Positions 22,251 through 33,946 of a stretch of DNA of 64,000 bases are shown here, in pieces; position 1 is the stretch's first letter, and each line of letters begins with the position of its first letter. Source of the stretch: Zopfochytrium polystomum (Eukaryota; Chytridiomycota; Chytridiomycetes; Chytridiales; Chytridiaceae); NCBI GenBank assembly GCA_025765615.1, contig JAIVFJ010000075.1:214438-278437 (forward strand), in the 5' to 3' direction. The notes below the pieces were generated by a model. It ran no database searches, had not been told where the DNA came from, and saw only the letters and a list, made by a program, of their open reading frames with translations. Both the position numbers and the translations under genes were made by a program.

Positions 22251-23140
22251 GAAGTCCAAGAGGTTGTTCGTCTTCGCGAAGCTGCGAAATAGTCCTCAAC
22301 GGAGAGTCTTACCTGGAAGTTTCGGGAAGGACAGGTCGGTTCAAAAGGAGTGGTTCAATCCTCCTAAGAATTGTCCTTTTCCAACACTACCGATCCACAT
22401 CGATTGAGTGAGATCTTAATCGGAGAGCGGCTGCGAGAACGATCAAAAATTGGATTTGATGGATTTGGTGGAGATCCCTAGTGTGTGGTCGACGAGAGGC
22501 AAGCAGCGCTCGATTCCACGAACGACAGTCGATGCGCTTCTGTGAAACATGGCAGAACTGTGAAATATGGCGAAGGCGCGAGCGCGCCTGCAGCGCGCCT
22601 GCAGCAGGGCGACGTTGAGTGGGGGTTCCGAGCGGATCGGAACCGAACCGAAAGTATCGAAGCGGAACTGGCGTTTGCGTCGTGTCGAGGTCGAAGCGTT
22701 TGTGACAGTCCCCAGGGCCCAAGGAACTTGGTGACGGCAAACCCGCGGTCGCATCGGTAAGACTGTCGAGAGTGACGAAGCGAACTAAGCTATCGACGGG
22801 GAACCTTTGGTGTTTGTGATCTGTATGAGGTAAGGGTTGTGGACTGTGAGACCCAGTGGTGCTCTGTACTCGACTGAATCCTGTTCACCTTCCACTCCAG
22901 ATCAGGTGCGACGACAGAATTTGTCCCGACCCGATCTTGCGCTGCACTTTGAGCGCCCCAAAGACGACTCTTACGGTGCACAATCTCTCTTCCTATCTCC
23001 TTCTCTCTCCCCGTCCACGGTATGCGACCACCATATTGAGCTATCAAGGGCCAGGGCTCCTTTCGCCTCCCTCCAACAAAAGCCATTGAACGGAACGGCG
23101 AAGCAGCCTCTTCGCATACTTCGCAAGGCACCCCCCCACA
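22251..23140. other. No confident gene
   Basis: A 187-codon plus-strand frame (22837-23400) and a 113-codon minus frame overlap. Nothing identifies either as real. A short duplicated GCGCGCCTGCA motif lies at about 22583-22604. Confidence 0.3.
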
Positions 23141-23260
23141 ATGAGTCCGCCCGTACTCAAATCCGCAGCTTTTGCCGTAGATCGCTGGGACGCACCTCTT
23201 TGGGGCGGGCTGGGACTCATCGTGGCGGGTGCCTTGCAGTTCTGTCGAGAAAACCGCTAA
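23141..23260 (+). CDS. Putative 39-residue single-pass membrane protein
   Basis: The short ATG frame encodes MSPPVLKSAAFAVDRWDAPL and then a 16-residue hydrophobic segment (WGGLGLIVAGALQF) followed by CRENR and TAA. The arrangement (short soluble N-terminus, one helix, short basic tail) resembles small organelle membrane subunits, but I do not recognise a family. It is short enough to be chance. Confidence 0.3.
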   Translation: MSPPVLKSAAFAVDRWDAPLWGGLGLIVAGALQFCRENR

Positions 23261-24352
23261 AGCCGTTTCTTTTGTTGGAGACAGCGAAAGGAGGGCGGGG
23301 GTTCGAGAGCACGATTGCGTGGAGCGCTTCGTCGTGGGACCGGGTCAAGGGCGAGAAGGTGAGTTCTGGTGGGGGTCGGCCGGTTTGTTTTGTGAGGTAG
23401 TTGAGAGGAGAGTGTTTGTTTTGCTGGTTTTCTCGCACGAAAAAATTTCCTTCTTTCTGCGACCTGTCATGTGGACAAAATCCTTCCAGCACCTTTGCGC
23501 TAACAGGTAACAGCAAGATGAAGAAAGGAAACGAGGCGATAAATCGAAAACGAGTGCCAGCAAGAGTCTTGATTCCAGAGGTGGCGCCTTTCTTTTTATT
23601 TTTTTGTTCGGCTCAAAATCGCTTTGGCTTTCAATAAAAATATTAACGGACAGGTTGGGGTAAATGCGGGGATGTTCGAGCACGAAGGGAGGGGTGCTTG
23701 TATTCGAGAATAGACTGAGAGCCGGTTTTGTGTAAGTGTGTGTGTGTGATGAGTGGGTCATGTGCGGCAACGAAAGAAAAGAAAGAAAAAAAAAAAAGGA
23801 AGAAAAAAAAAAAAAAACAGAAAGACACAAACAAAAGACTTGACCCTCAACTTTCCATCGTCAGCCGTGCCATCATTACCTCTGCCAAATGCCCTTGGTC
23901 GAACTCGTGATGCCGATGAACGTGAAGGACGCAGTCGAGGAGCCAGAGTTCCCTGGCAAAGGCCACTCCAACCCTCTGGATCTGTCAGCCCACCACCAAT
24001 CTGCGTATCGGCGGCATAGGCGGCCCGGCAACAAAGGCGAGGAAGAGAACGAGATGTCGTTGCCCCAGTCGCAGAACGAAAGCTCGCCCAATGCGCTGCA
24101 CCAAAAGATCCGCGCATCAAGGTGGTGAGTTTGTTGTGGTGGGCGGGACTGGGCCAGCTGCTGCTGCTGCTCCCGCAACGATCTCAAAGAGCCGGCTGCA
24201 AGCTTTTGCGGCCTGCAGGGCTTGAGGTCGATTTGGAGGGGGAAGAGAAGACGAAAGGTCGTTAGCCGCGTTGATTTGGAAGGTGGCGAGGCAATTCGAC
24301 AACGACCACCCACCCTGGAAACGCGCTACCCGCACTGCCCCCACCTTTGCCC
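23261..24352. other. No confident gene
   Basis: Overlapping frames (for example 23889-24128 plus, 23876-24313 minus) have no domain. A (GT)5-type tract and A-rich runs lie at 23735-23818. Confidence 0.3.
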
Positions 24353-24488
24353 CTCGGAATTCATCGAGTGCGATGCGGCTTTTTCAGCAACCTTATCAGC
24401 AACAAATTCACGAAGATATCCAGAAAGTCGTTGTTATCTTTGTAAGCGAGCCTGTCTGCGGGGGGGGGTTTTTTTTTGGTTTTTTTTT
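24353..24488 (+). repeat. Direct repeat unit 1 ending in oligo-T
   Basis: Paired with 24866-25013. It shares GAATTCATCGAGTGCGATGC, a central CACGAAG(A/G)TATCCAGAA block and a GTAAGYRAGCCTGTCTG block, then G/T homopolymers. Confidence 0.6.
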
Positions 24489-24865
24489 TACGGACGCAGC
24501 AAGCTAACCAAACAAAGACTCCTTCATCGCGCAGACTGGCGGGAAGTTGGAAAGGTCTTCAAAGCTGCCTTGAGGAAATCCATTATCGAAACGCCCGTGA
24601 CTAATCATGGATCCTGGAACTCGGATTGGCCTTGAACAAACTGCTTGCCTGGGGGAATCGCCGAACCTCGTTATTGTCCATATGGTGATCCACTGTCGAA
24701 AGTGTTTGCGTATGCGGAAGGTTCCTCGGGGGTCTCCTTCTGCCGTCGGCTTCGCTTCAAGCTGGACGGCTGATCTCGCTAGACTTGTAGAAATCGCTCT
24801 GGTAGCGAAGTGCATTCATAATTACTGGACGTGGGGCCGACCAACCAAGCAAAGCTAAAAGCGCC

Positions 24866-24974
24866 CCGAGGAATTCATCGAGTGCGATGCGGCTTTGCCA
24901 TCAACCCTATCTACATCGTCTTCACGAAGGTATCCAGAAGTCGTTGTTATCTTGTAAGTAAGCCTGTCTGCCAT

Positions 24975-25013
<39 letters not shown>
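24866..25013 (+). repeat. Direct repeat unit 2 ending in a 35-base oligo-T run
   Basis: The second member of the pair described at 24353. The T run (24979-25013) is much longer than in unit 1. A shared GTAAGY after the block could be a splice donor, so this may be a duplicated exon rather than a transposon end. Confidence 0.6.
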
Positions 25014-26706
25014 CCCAACTGGTCAAACCTAAGGCAACAAAACCAAAGTTGCCATCTGTTCCCTTTGTGGGTTCCGTTCTGCGCAGGCGCCGCTGCAAAT
25101 TCTGGGCGATATTGGTCCACCTTTTTCGACAGCCCATAAGAACCGCCGAAACATGCTTTATTAATACAAGCTTGCGCTTACGGCTTCAATTGGACAAAAA
25201 CAGATCTTTTCTGATGCCAAACCGCACGACTCACTCCAGATCCAACATTACTTTTCAGTCCGTCTCCCAATTGGTCGCTCCGCAAATCCGCCAAAAGTTA
25301 AGCCCTCCCCGGGACAAATCCAGCCTTCAAAGGCGCCCTGGTGGATGCGCGAAGGCGCGATGTGATGGAGTACCAATGGTAGAGCCGCCGTCGCATTCGC
25401 TTGTGGAAGGAGGAGGATGCAGCAAAGAGTTTGCGGGCTTGGCCGTCGAGACCTCGTCCCAGGTACTTGCGCTTTGCGTTGTGCGATGGTGCGACGCGTC
25501 GGTGCTGCAGCAAGTGAAGAATTTCGGGAGGATTCGACCGTGCGAAAATCAAAACTGCGAGATGTGGTTCTGTCCGACGAAAGCCATTCCCGCTCTTCAA
25601 ACGTCCTTTCACCGACATGCGTATCAATCACCAGCGACGAGGTTTGGGGAATCGGGTTCCGTAGTCAGATTCGCTCGTCCTAGCGGAAAACGTCTTGCCT
25701 CATTCGGTGGGAAAGCATATCGCACCGCTTCCGAATGTAGCGATCAACACATGATTTTTCGTCGAAAACGGACAGGAGCTGCCCAAGATTGGAATCCAGA
25801 ATGGAAGCGTCGTCTTCTCGGTGTCGCCAGGACATTGGAGGACCGCGCAATCGTAACTGGCAAATGCTCAACTGCTTGGAGGCCGCTGGATAGTCGTCGC
25901 GCTCCGTCAACGACCACGCCGCGCCGCTTGGTCCCCTCAACACCGCGGGGTCGCGGGCAGCGTCCCCGATCTATTGGCTTACGCGGGTGGCGTGCAGCAC
26001 AGCTCCATCGACAAGACAACCCAGTGAGGCGTCCTCTGGTTCGGTTCAAGAAACCGACGTTGCTTGAACCACACAAATTTATTGCCTCCCCGTTGACGTG
26101 GCGCGAACGGTGACCTGTAAAATACATCGGAATTGTCGGAACGCGAGCAACAACGATCCAATACACTCCCCACTATCTCTTCCCCTCCCCCACCCACCCA
26201 AACACACCCCACTCGACTCTGCTCCATAACCTCCTCTTTACGCCGCAGTTACATTCTGCAGTCAAAAGTGGAAGTGACTTTTCCAAGGACTCTTGCAACA
26301 CACCTCTCGCCGTGTGATGGTTTATCTGCACGTTCAGCTGAGGTTGAAGCACCTCCAGTCCACCTACAACTCTCGCCTGACGTTTTACATGGATCCCGCC
26401 TTTTCGTACGCGCGGCGCCTTTTCTCTCCGCACACTCGAGATTTGCGCCAAAGTAAACTGAATGGTGAGAAGCTCCCTCGACGCTCAATATCCGAAGCAT
26501 TTCGATGTTTGGTTGGAGTTACCCATTTCCACTCAGAGATCACCTTTATGTTGAGCCCTTCCCTTCCGATTGGCTGAATTTTTTCTTCTTTCCTCATAGT
26601 TAATTCCACGATTTCACCTAAACTCGGGCAGCACGTCTCCATAAAACAACAAGTTCAAGTCAGAAATCACGTTCACAATTAAACGCTGCTGACTTGACAT
26701 TTTCAG
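25014..26706. other. Unresolved; long frame 25049-26113 not accepted
   Basis: A 354-codon plus-strand frame covers most of this stretch, but its product is Arg/Ser-rich without any domain, and other frames on both strands look equally plausible. I do not call a gene. Confidence 0.3.
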
Positions 26707-27397
26707 GGATTCTTCTCATTGAATTTGAACCTTAACTGGACGAGTTTCGGATTGCGAAGCGGCAAGGAGCTTGCAAAAAGTCTGATCACGCTCTCCAACC
26801 CTATCGCTGCTCCATCAAACGCGTTTCCCTTCACCTACGCTCAAACAGCCGCTCAATGTAAGTTTTGTGTGCGCTTTGTTAGCTGTGACCCAGGGTTGTT
26901 GCGCGAGCCTAACCTCAAACCGCAAAGACAACAAAGAGCGCTCTCCCACTTCGTTGGCCGTGCTGCCCCAAGAGATTGAAGATGGCAGAAACCCGCCTAC
27001 CCAACGAGCACCGCGTCGTTCAGAGGCGCCAAGGCCAGTAGCTGAGTCGACCGCCTCGCTGGACTATTCTTTCCCGGCGGGCACGAGCCCCTCCGCGTCA
27101 TGGGCGGACGACGTGGAGGGGCTGGATGATTTCGCCGCGGCTCTGAAGGAGCCGGTATCATCCGGCCCACCCAAAGTTTCCTTTGAAGATATCAGCTTCG
27201 TACCGTCTTGGGCAGACGATGTAGAAGGTTTGGATGACCTGGCGGCGGCAATGATGGTGGTCGCTCCTCCCACGGTCGACGAATCGCTGTCGATTGAGCC
27301 AGCCCTGTCAGAGTATGAACAGTACTTTATCGACTATGGACCCAAGCCGCACCGCCGCGTGGAGGTGGTGAGAAAGTCGGGCCGCTGGGGGCTTTGA
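26707..27397 (+). CDS. Hypothetical protein with duplicated SWADDVEGLDD motif (5' incomplete)
   Basis: The model begins at an acceptor (TTTTCAG at 26706) with a segment reading LNWTSFGLRSGKELAKSLIT and reaches a GTAAGT near 26857. The downstream frame is open from about 26867 to TGA 27395-27397 and encodes an acidic, low-complexity protein. Its C-terminal half carries two copies of SWADDVEGLDD(F/L)AAA about 38 residues apart, then ends with a Tyr-rich and basic tail (YEQYFIDYGPKPHRRVEVVR). The repeated motif, conserved as protein between two segments whose DNA differs, supports real coding sequence. The exact intron is unclear (two possible acceptors, one giving an intron of only 25 bp). No family recognised. 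Confidence 0.5.
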
Positions 27398-30300
27398 AGG
27401 CAAATTTTGTTTTTCTCTTTTTGGATGATGCGGACTTGGATTTCACCCTTTCTGTCTTTGGACTTGCCCTTTGTGACTTTACTTTTCCGTTACCCAACAA
27501 TCTCTAATGCGCTCGATTACTGCAAGCAGAGCGTATTCCAAATCCACGAATGCATTTTGAGAATGTGAACATTTGGCGCAGGCAACACACGAAAATTTTT
27601 CGGAACAAGATTTGAGTTGTTATTGAACCAACCAAGCTGGTTCAAACAGGCGTAAAAAAGGAATTTTTTTGTCTGGCAATCCATCCCACATGCTCAGAAC
27701 GGTCGACCCACCTCGCTCCTTCCCTTTTGCGATGGGCAGTCACCCTCCGACCGTCGTCGATTGATGCCGCGTTGACCAGGAACACAACCAGAAATGGTGC
27801 TTTCTTCTCTCCCTCATCATGCCTCTCCTCCTCCTCCTCGTCCTCACCTGCTTCATTTCCACTTTCACACCCGCCCACAGGCTCGCGCCGCGCTGCACCA
27901 CCCCTTTCTCGGTCATGGCGCCCAAGACAGACCCCGTACCGTCGGTCGTCAACAATATCACAGGCGATGCGGTGTTACCATCGATGCATTTGGACAAGAC
28001 CTTCAGTAATCAACGCTCAATTTAAACGATCTGGGATCTTTGGGTACAGTAATCGCGGTAAGCTTGCCGAGATTCGCCGTTCAACAACCTAACTTGTCAA
28101 CAAAGAATCTTTCTTTTGAAAGTGGGACGTGGGGGATCCACAAGGCCACCTCTTGGAGAACCCATTCTTCGACGACTCCGGGATTGGATTGCCTTGGACG
28201 CCCATGAATTCTGGCGCACGGTTCAAGAGGGTAGCTTGCACGGAGTTTGCCGATCCTTCCAACCCATGACCCTAGGTCCACACCTTTCTCAAGATTTTGA
28301 TTGTGCGGTTCATCGTCGCATGTGTCGCAATGCCAGGCATGCCTGAAGAATCGTGCACCGCGGAAACTGAGGCTTTGCTTCTGAACGTGAATTCGGGCGG
28401 TGTCCCTGTCAGAAGAGGATTGCGCTCCAGGCGCAGCTCGTCAAGATGGGGAATCGGCTCAAGGCCGGCATCTTGATCAACGCTATCTCTGGCGTGGCAG
28501 GCATGCAAGGAGCTCAGGAGATTGTGCTTTTTGATGCGCGAGCTACTCGGAAACTTCGAGGAAAAAAGTAATCCGTCATTTAAGAGCCTATGCATTTGAC
28601 CTGCACAAGTGCGCCCGGCTATGCGCTTCACCTTCAGGCAAACTTCGGCCCGCAACACGGCTTTGCATAATCATTGCTCTCAACACGGCCCTCGAGTATT
28701 TCCGGCCAAATGTCGACACTACTGCAGGATATTTTACCGGTGCGAATTCGTCCTGCAACTCTGTGGCCGGTATATCTGGATACTCGAACAAACTCAAGGA
28801 ACCGCGTTCTGGGCACGGAAAGCTACGACTTTCTGACCGGGCCGCTGGGGATGGGACACCAGATATCGTTCGGACCGACTCAAGAGCATTGCCGATGCGC
28901 TCTTTAACAAGGATGGAGCAATCATCCTTGAGCTAATCTTGCTGTATTGGCAGCCGGATTCCCGGACCACGGCGCCTCGAACTGCAGCGTCTTTGCCGAA
29001 ATGCAAATGCGTATTGTCGGAGATGTTACATCGCCTTTGCGAGCAGGCGTGCTCGCTGCTTTCAATCAACGCCGCCCACCCCGAAGTCGTTGCCGACGCC
29101 TCGTTCGGTACCTCTCTGCTGCGGCGTTCGTGTGGCGTGGTTGGAATTGGCCGAGTGACTCTGCTCACACTGTCGTCATCATGCTCATCACTCCCATCGT
29201 CCTCCATCGTCTGCGAGTAGGTACGCGTTGTCCTCCACACCGCACAGAACGGTGGCAGCAGCATCGTGCTACCGTTCCTCTTCGCCGACCACGCCGCGTC
29301 ATCCAAGGCATTTACCATTCTTGCGTCGGAACTGCTGCTCCGAATACACCTCCGTGCTCTCCCCCATGCGAACGGCCATTCTTAACTACATCCTCCTTCA
29401 TCTCCTGTCGGAACTCGGCAACAACTCGGTCATCCTCTATGCTTACGAACGTGGTCGAGGGACGCATCGGCGTTTTGCCCCAGACGCTGGCAGCGTCACA
29501 CTTTAAAATTTCAGAGTGGCCAAAAAGCTCAAAAGATGCTGACGCATCTGGAAAACGCTGTCGACGTGGTCCCCGCGGCAACGAAAAGAAACTTCCATTG
29601 GCGAAACACGTCGAGAAAATCCAACTCGACCAGCTCGGCTTATTCGACCAAGACACTTCAGCCCACGCGCTACAACCAACACGACCCTCATCTCCTTTCT
29701 CTGCAGTTCGCTGGGGGGGTTCCTCAACCCACGATGATCGCGACGCCGGCGCCAGGCGTGGGGTTTTATCAGAGTCCTTAACCAGTCCGTTGCATGCCTC
29801 GCACACGAGTTTGTCGTTTCCACCCAAAATATCCACGGACATGAAGCTCTGTAGGCATTTGCTGACGCTCAGCTTTGCAGCTCCACCACTGTCGGACATT
29901 GCTGGCTCCAACTGCCGCAATAGTTTCTCAATAAGCTGCTTTTGGCAAGCTCCTCGGGGCTGGCAGCAAGGGCAGAAATTTCCGCTACCCGCGATGGTGA
30001 AGGAAGGCGTGCTGACGTCGCACCCAATTTTACTTCCCTCCACGTGTAACAAGCAAATGTCGCTGCAAGCCGAGACGGCAGCCACCGGGTCTTGCAAGCG
30101 GCTGCCCAAGACGAGCAAGGCGCTTCGCGGCGTACCGCGGATGTCCTTTCGTCCATCTTTCGCTTGCAGAAAGTACAAGCGAGGGTCTACGCGCAAATGA
30201 ACCTATGGCGAGCATCCTGTGCTGAAAACATCCTGAGACCGCACGATGCCAAACACGCGTTCACTTTACATTATCCAGCGGTACAGCATGAACGGCCTCC

Positions 30301-30786
30301 AGCCCATGCTTCACCGGAGCCTGATGGATGAAGTCAAGAAGATCCAAGAAAGCTCGTTTGACCTCCTCCTGCAGTGCTGGTGTTCGCTCCTGGACGACTT
30401 TGTCAATCACTCCCTCCGTGTGGGTCCTGCCTCCGAACAGCTTGAGGTGATTGTCTCAAAACTTTTTACCGAGGGTACTCTCCACACTGGTCTCCCAGTC
30501 TCAAATTCTTACGGTGACATTTGTCTGTCCGCCGGGGCTACCTCAGCTGCGTCCAGAACTTGGGAACCTGCACAATTTTCCGGGCGGCCTCTTGAGCTGT
30601 CCGAAAATTCAACAACGCCAAGACGTTTCGCTGGAGGTTTCCAAAACTCGTCAACCAGCTTGTGATGACAAACAACAACAAGGTCGAAGCGGCTCTCAAG
30701 CTGCGCTTCAACGTCACTTACTTGTTCTGTTCAAGCACACTCAGAAATGCTACTGCAAAGGGACAAGCTTGTTCACGCAAGTTCCA
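27398..30786. other. Unresolved region with several coding-like segments
   Basis: Plus-strand segments look protein-like in more than one frame (for example 28430-28570 with RIALQAQLVKMGNRLKAG, and 30267-30470 with DEVKKIQESSFDLLLQCWCS), but stops and frame changes lie between them, and no splice chain convinced me. A 417-codon plus frame (28947-30200) and a 294-codon minus frame overlap fully. It could be a decayed gene or element. Confidence 0.25.
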
Positions 30787-31030
30787 AACGATGTGCACTG
30801 TCATGACAGTGGAGCTATGCGCGACCATTTGCATCCAGCAGAAAAAAGTGGAATTGCGGCAGTCTGCCGGAGGCGTCCAACCGCAACTGCCTCTTTTTTT
30901 GCGTCAAGTACTTGCGAGACTGCCGGCCGCACGATGACATGTAAAGGAAACTCGAAAAAAGTGAGTGGTGGGTCGAATGCGCTGTCCGTGCACCAATACA
31001 AGCTTCTCTCGCTCGTCACGTCAACGGCAT
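30787..31030 (+). repeat. Dispersed repeat, copy 1 (pairs with 39.47-39.74 kb)
   Basis: Diverged but colinear with 39468-39740: blocks CATGACAGTG, GCGACCATTTGCATCCAGCA and GCGGCAGTC are shared, as is the final CTCGTCACGTCAACGGC-like end. Corresponding proteins share NxNxLFxCVxYxxDC, with a frameshift in this copy. Probably a decayed gene or element fragment. Confidence 0.55.
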
Positions 31031-31659
31031 CGACATCTTCAAGCTCCTCGTCGTCAGTGGCGTTATCTGTTTCAACGCCATTGACATCCACGTCCGAAGG
31101 CTGCAGCAGTCAACTCCACTTCAACTGCACCAGCGCCCTCCACTGCGTCGGCACAAGGCCCCAGCGCGTCACCATCGACGACCACAACGACCAAGTCAGC
31201 AACCCTTTTTCACTTTCACACCCCTTTCCATTGTTCCTCCGAGTCGGCTCTCCTGCACACGTGCTTTTTTTGTTTCGTTGGTTGTTGTAGGCACAAGTCC
31301 CCACTCGTATCCATCCCAGTTGTTTGTGATTTTTCTTGCTGAGGAAAAAACGAAGAAGCACCCTTTTCCACCTGCCAGTTTTTCGCCGCTTCAGAAGAGA
31401 TGGGGGGAAAAAAGTTCTGCCGCATGTCTCACGGTTCGGTTTTTGAGGCCTTCTGGTTCAGCCGCAAACAATCTTCTTTTCTTTTTCCTCAGACCAAAAA
31501 CTATTTTTTTCCGTCGGCATCCATGCATCCACTTGCACCCATCGTCCGAACGACGGCGTCGCCTGCAGGCTGGCATCGTTGCCATTCATGACTTCAGTCA
31601 GCCCCGCCTTCGCGATGACCTTCATTCCTCTCCTCTGTGAATCGATCGATGGATTCATC
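31031..31659. other. No recognisable gene
   Basis: Ser/Thr-rich and low-complexity frames only. Confidence 0.3.
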
Positions 31660-32062
31660 CTTGACCAGGAACGCATCCAGGACGTGCGAATCCTCAAGAT
31701 GGCCAACTGCTCCTTGCGGACGGCCGACCTGATGGCAGCAGCAGCACCATCCCCACAACGGTTTCCTTCCGCATTGTCCCCACCAACGCGCGTCGATTTG
31801 CGGCCGGCCCATCAATGTCGACTCTCTCCTCATCGCTCATCTTGCGGACGACCTGGGACAGACGCGTCGTCCTCAGTGCCTCGCAGGCTCTGTTTCTGTC
31901 TTCAGGTACGCCAGTGTTGGATCTGCCCCTTCGCGACAATCCTTCATCATCCAGTCTTCTCTGATTCGTCATTGACCAGGAACGGGCGATTCTTCTTTGC
32001 AAGACTGCCGAGCTGTTCCTCGCGGACGGCCGACGTGATGGCAGCAGCAGCACCAGTGCACC
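31660..32062 (+). repeat. Two direct ~95-bp repeats (31664-31757 and 31972-32060)
   Basis: Both begin TTGACCAGGAACG (first copy CTTGACC) and end GACGGCCGAC(C/G)TGATGGCAGCAGCAGCACC. They may be duplicated exon segments; each has an open frame on both strands. Confidence 0.55.
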
Positions 32063-32485
32063 TCTAATCGGTCCAGCGTCAGCGCGACCGGGCAGGCATG
32101 GTGGCGGGCTATGACTAGGACCTTCGCGATGACCCTTCCACTTCAATTCCCCTTTGGATCGATCGATCGATCGATTAATCTTTGTCCACTGCGAGTGACT
32201 TTTAAACGACCGACGATGTCTTGGACGCGTTTGAACCCGCAGGCAGATGGGACAAAGCCACCCGCGGTGCGCCTTCGCTCCTGGAAAATTACCGAAGAAT
32301 GTCATCAACCTGCAGGAGGGCGTGCGCGACTTGGAATATAGCTGGAATGGGAGCGCACCGTCGTCACCGCAGACGCCGTGAAGCTGGAACTGCTTGCTGG
32401 CCCTCGATGTACTGTCGCTGACACGTCGGGATCTGCTTCTGCACATTCCTGATGTCGACGCCGGGTGCGTGGAGAGAGTGGACGC

Positions 32486-32677
32486 ATGCTTCGATTGGAC
32501 GACGGGTCAACCGGCGTCGCTGTGTACGACACGGTGACAGGCTCATTTGCGTCAATTAATGGTGTCGGCATTTTCGTGGAACAAACGACGAGTTGGAAGA
32601 ATCAAATGAGTTCAGGGCATTGCACCGGCTAGTTACACCGGGAATCCATTATTTTTTTGGAAGCTCAGCTTCAATGA
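32486..32677 (+). CDS. Putative protein or terminal exon, 63 residues
   Basis: The ATG frame reads MLRLDDGSTGVAVYDTVTGS, then an acidic and hydrophobic C-terminal half (ETNDELEESNEFRALHRL; PESIIFLEAQLQ) and TGA. It has a balanced, globular-looking composition. A GTGCGT-like donor lies upstream, so it may be the last exon of a longer plus-strand gene with segments back to about 32.2 kb. The minus-strand frame 32305-32571 overlaps. Family not recognised. Confidence 0.4.
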
Positions 32678-32699
32678 ACGAAGTGCTGCGAATTTGATG

Positions 32700-33840
32700 T
32701 GCTTTTTTAATGTGAGCCAAGCAAGAAATAAACGTTCATTGGATCTGATTGCCTTGTCACCCAATACATGAGCCTTAAACTTTCAAAAAACGAAGCTACA
32801 ATCAAAACATATCGCCGGACATCTATTGCCAACGTGAAGGACTGGTATAATCTAGCATTGGGGTGCAGGTCGAGAAGAGACCAGTTGACTTCAATCTCAG
32901 ATGGGTTCCCATTGGAGGCCGAAAAGGATCGCTGCTCTAAACGAAAGCAGTGAGAAAAGGCGACCACATGTTGAAAGCGAAAAACAAACCTCGTGCCAAA
33001 AACAGCTCACAGCCTATCGGAATGTGTCGCCCAAAAGAATTTGATGTGAAGGAGTAGGATAGTCGGACCAGCCGGGTCGGTCCCCTTCGCGGTCGGTGTA
33101 CTCGAGGCCCGCGACCGCCGCGCCTGGCAAAGTCGACGACGACGACGACAACGACATCTAGTGAAACGAAGAGCGACGGTGCATCTCCAGTAGTGACAAC
33201 CGGGATTCGGTCGCGCTCCGCGAGCGATGCCATTGCCGATGGGTTTCGATTCAAGGCCGTGAAAGAGTCACCTTCTCCAATTCCGGATCGAGCAGCCCGA
33301 CCCCGTCATGCGGGTTAGTTTGCCGCGTCCCAAGAAGCCCCGCAAAAGAGGGGTGGGCTGTTGTCCTTGAGCGAGGCAAGAGCGACGATGCATTTGTTCA
33401 CCGCAAGCGAGAAAGTTGTGCGGATGGACCCACGAAACGCGATGCAGAGAAAACACCTTGCGAGCAGCGGTTCATGGTCAGTCATGGGGCCAACGGCGGA
33501 GTTAACTGATGGTTGCGCGACCGGGCTCTGGCGCGTCGACCGTTCCTGGATAAGCGGCGAGGGATGGGGTGGGTGGATGCTGGGAGTAGCTCAGTGTGTG
33601 TGTGTGTGTGTGTGTGTGCGAAAGCGAGGGTCATTTCATGGTCGCGGAGGATGCGGATCGACCGACCCTTTCTTTCCAAGGAGGAGACAAACCGTTGTCG
33701 CATAACTATTGAGAGCAATGAAAGGGCGTCCAGCAGGCTAAAGTCTTCATTGACCTATCGAGCTTGGAGTCACTCTGACAGAGTAAGCAGCACCGCCAAA
33801 GAAGCGATTGCCCAGACGGAAGATAATTTCAAAACATAAA
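32700..33840. other. No confident gene
   Basis: Short frames only, with a (GT)12 microsatellite at 33594-33618. Confidence 0.35.
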
Positions 33841-33946
33841 TGCCCCGCGGGGGAGTTGAACCCGGCTCGTTGAACTTGTCGGATCGACAAACTCCAGTTC
33901 CAAGGAGCGTGGGAAGCTGTCGGCATACCAATTATGCTACGGAGCC
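33841..33946 (-). tRNA. tRNA-like sequence with A- and B-box motifs
   Basis: Read on the minus strand, this 106-base block starts GGCTCCGTAGCATAATTGG, which fits an A box (TAGCATAATTGG), and ends GGGTTCAACTCCCC...GGGGCA, which fits a B box (GGTTCAACTCC). The ends can pair as an acceptor stem (GCTCCGT with GCGGGGC), and GCAT-loop-ATGC forms a D-arm. The middle can hold GACA/TGTC as an anticodon stem with an intron-sized insertion, but the T-stem pairs poorly and I cannot fix an anticodon. It may be an intron-containing tRNA, a tRNA pseudogene, or a tRNA-derived SINE head. Confidence 0.35.

Noticed and set aside
25049..26113. 354-codon plus-strand open frame
   Set aside because: No domain, Arg/Ser-rich composition, and competing frames on both strands; length alone is weak evidence at this GC content.
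28947..30200. 417-codon plus-strand open frame
   Set aside because: Fully overlapped by long minus-strand frames and without any recognisable motif; neither strand could be chosen.
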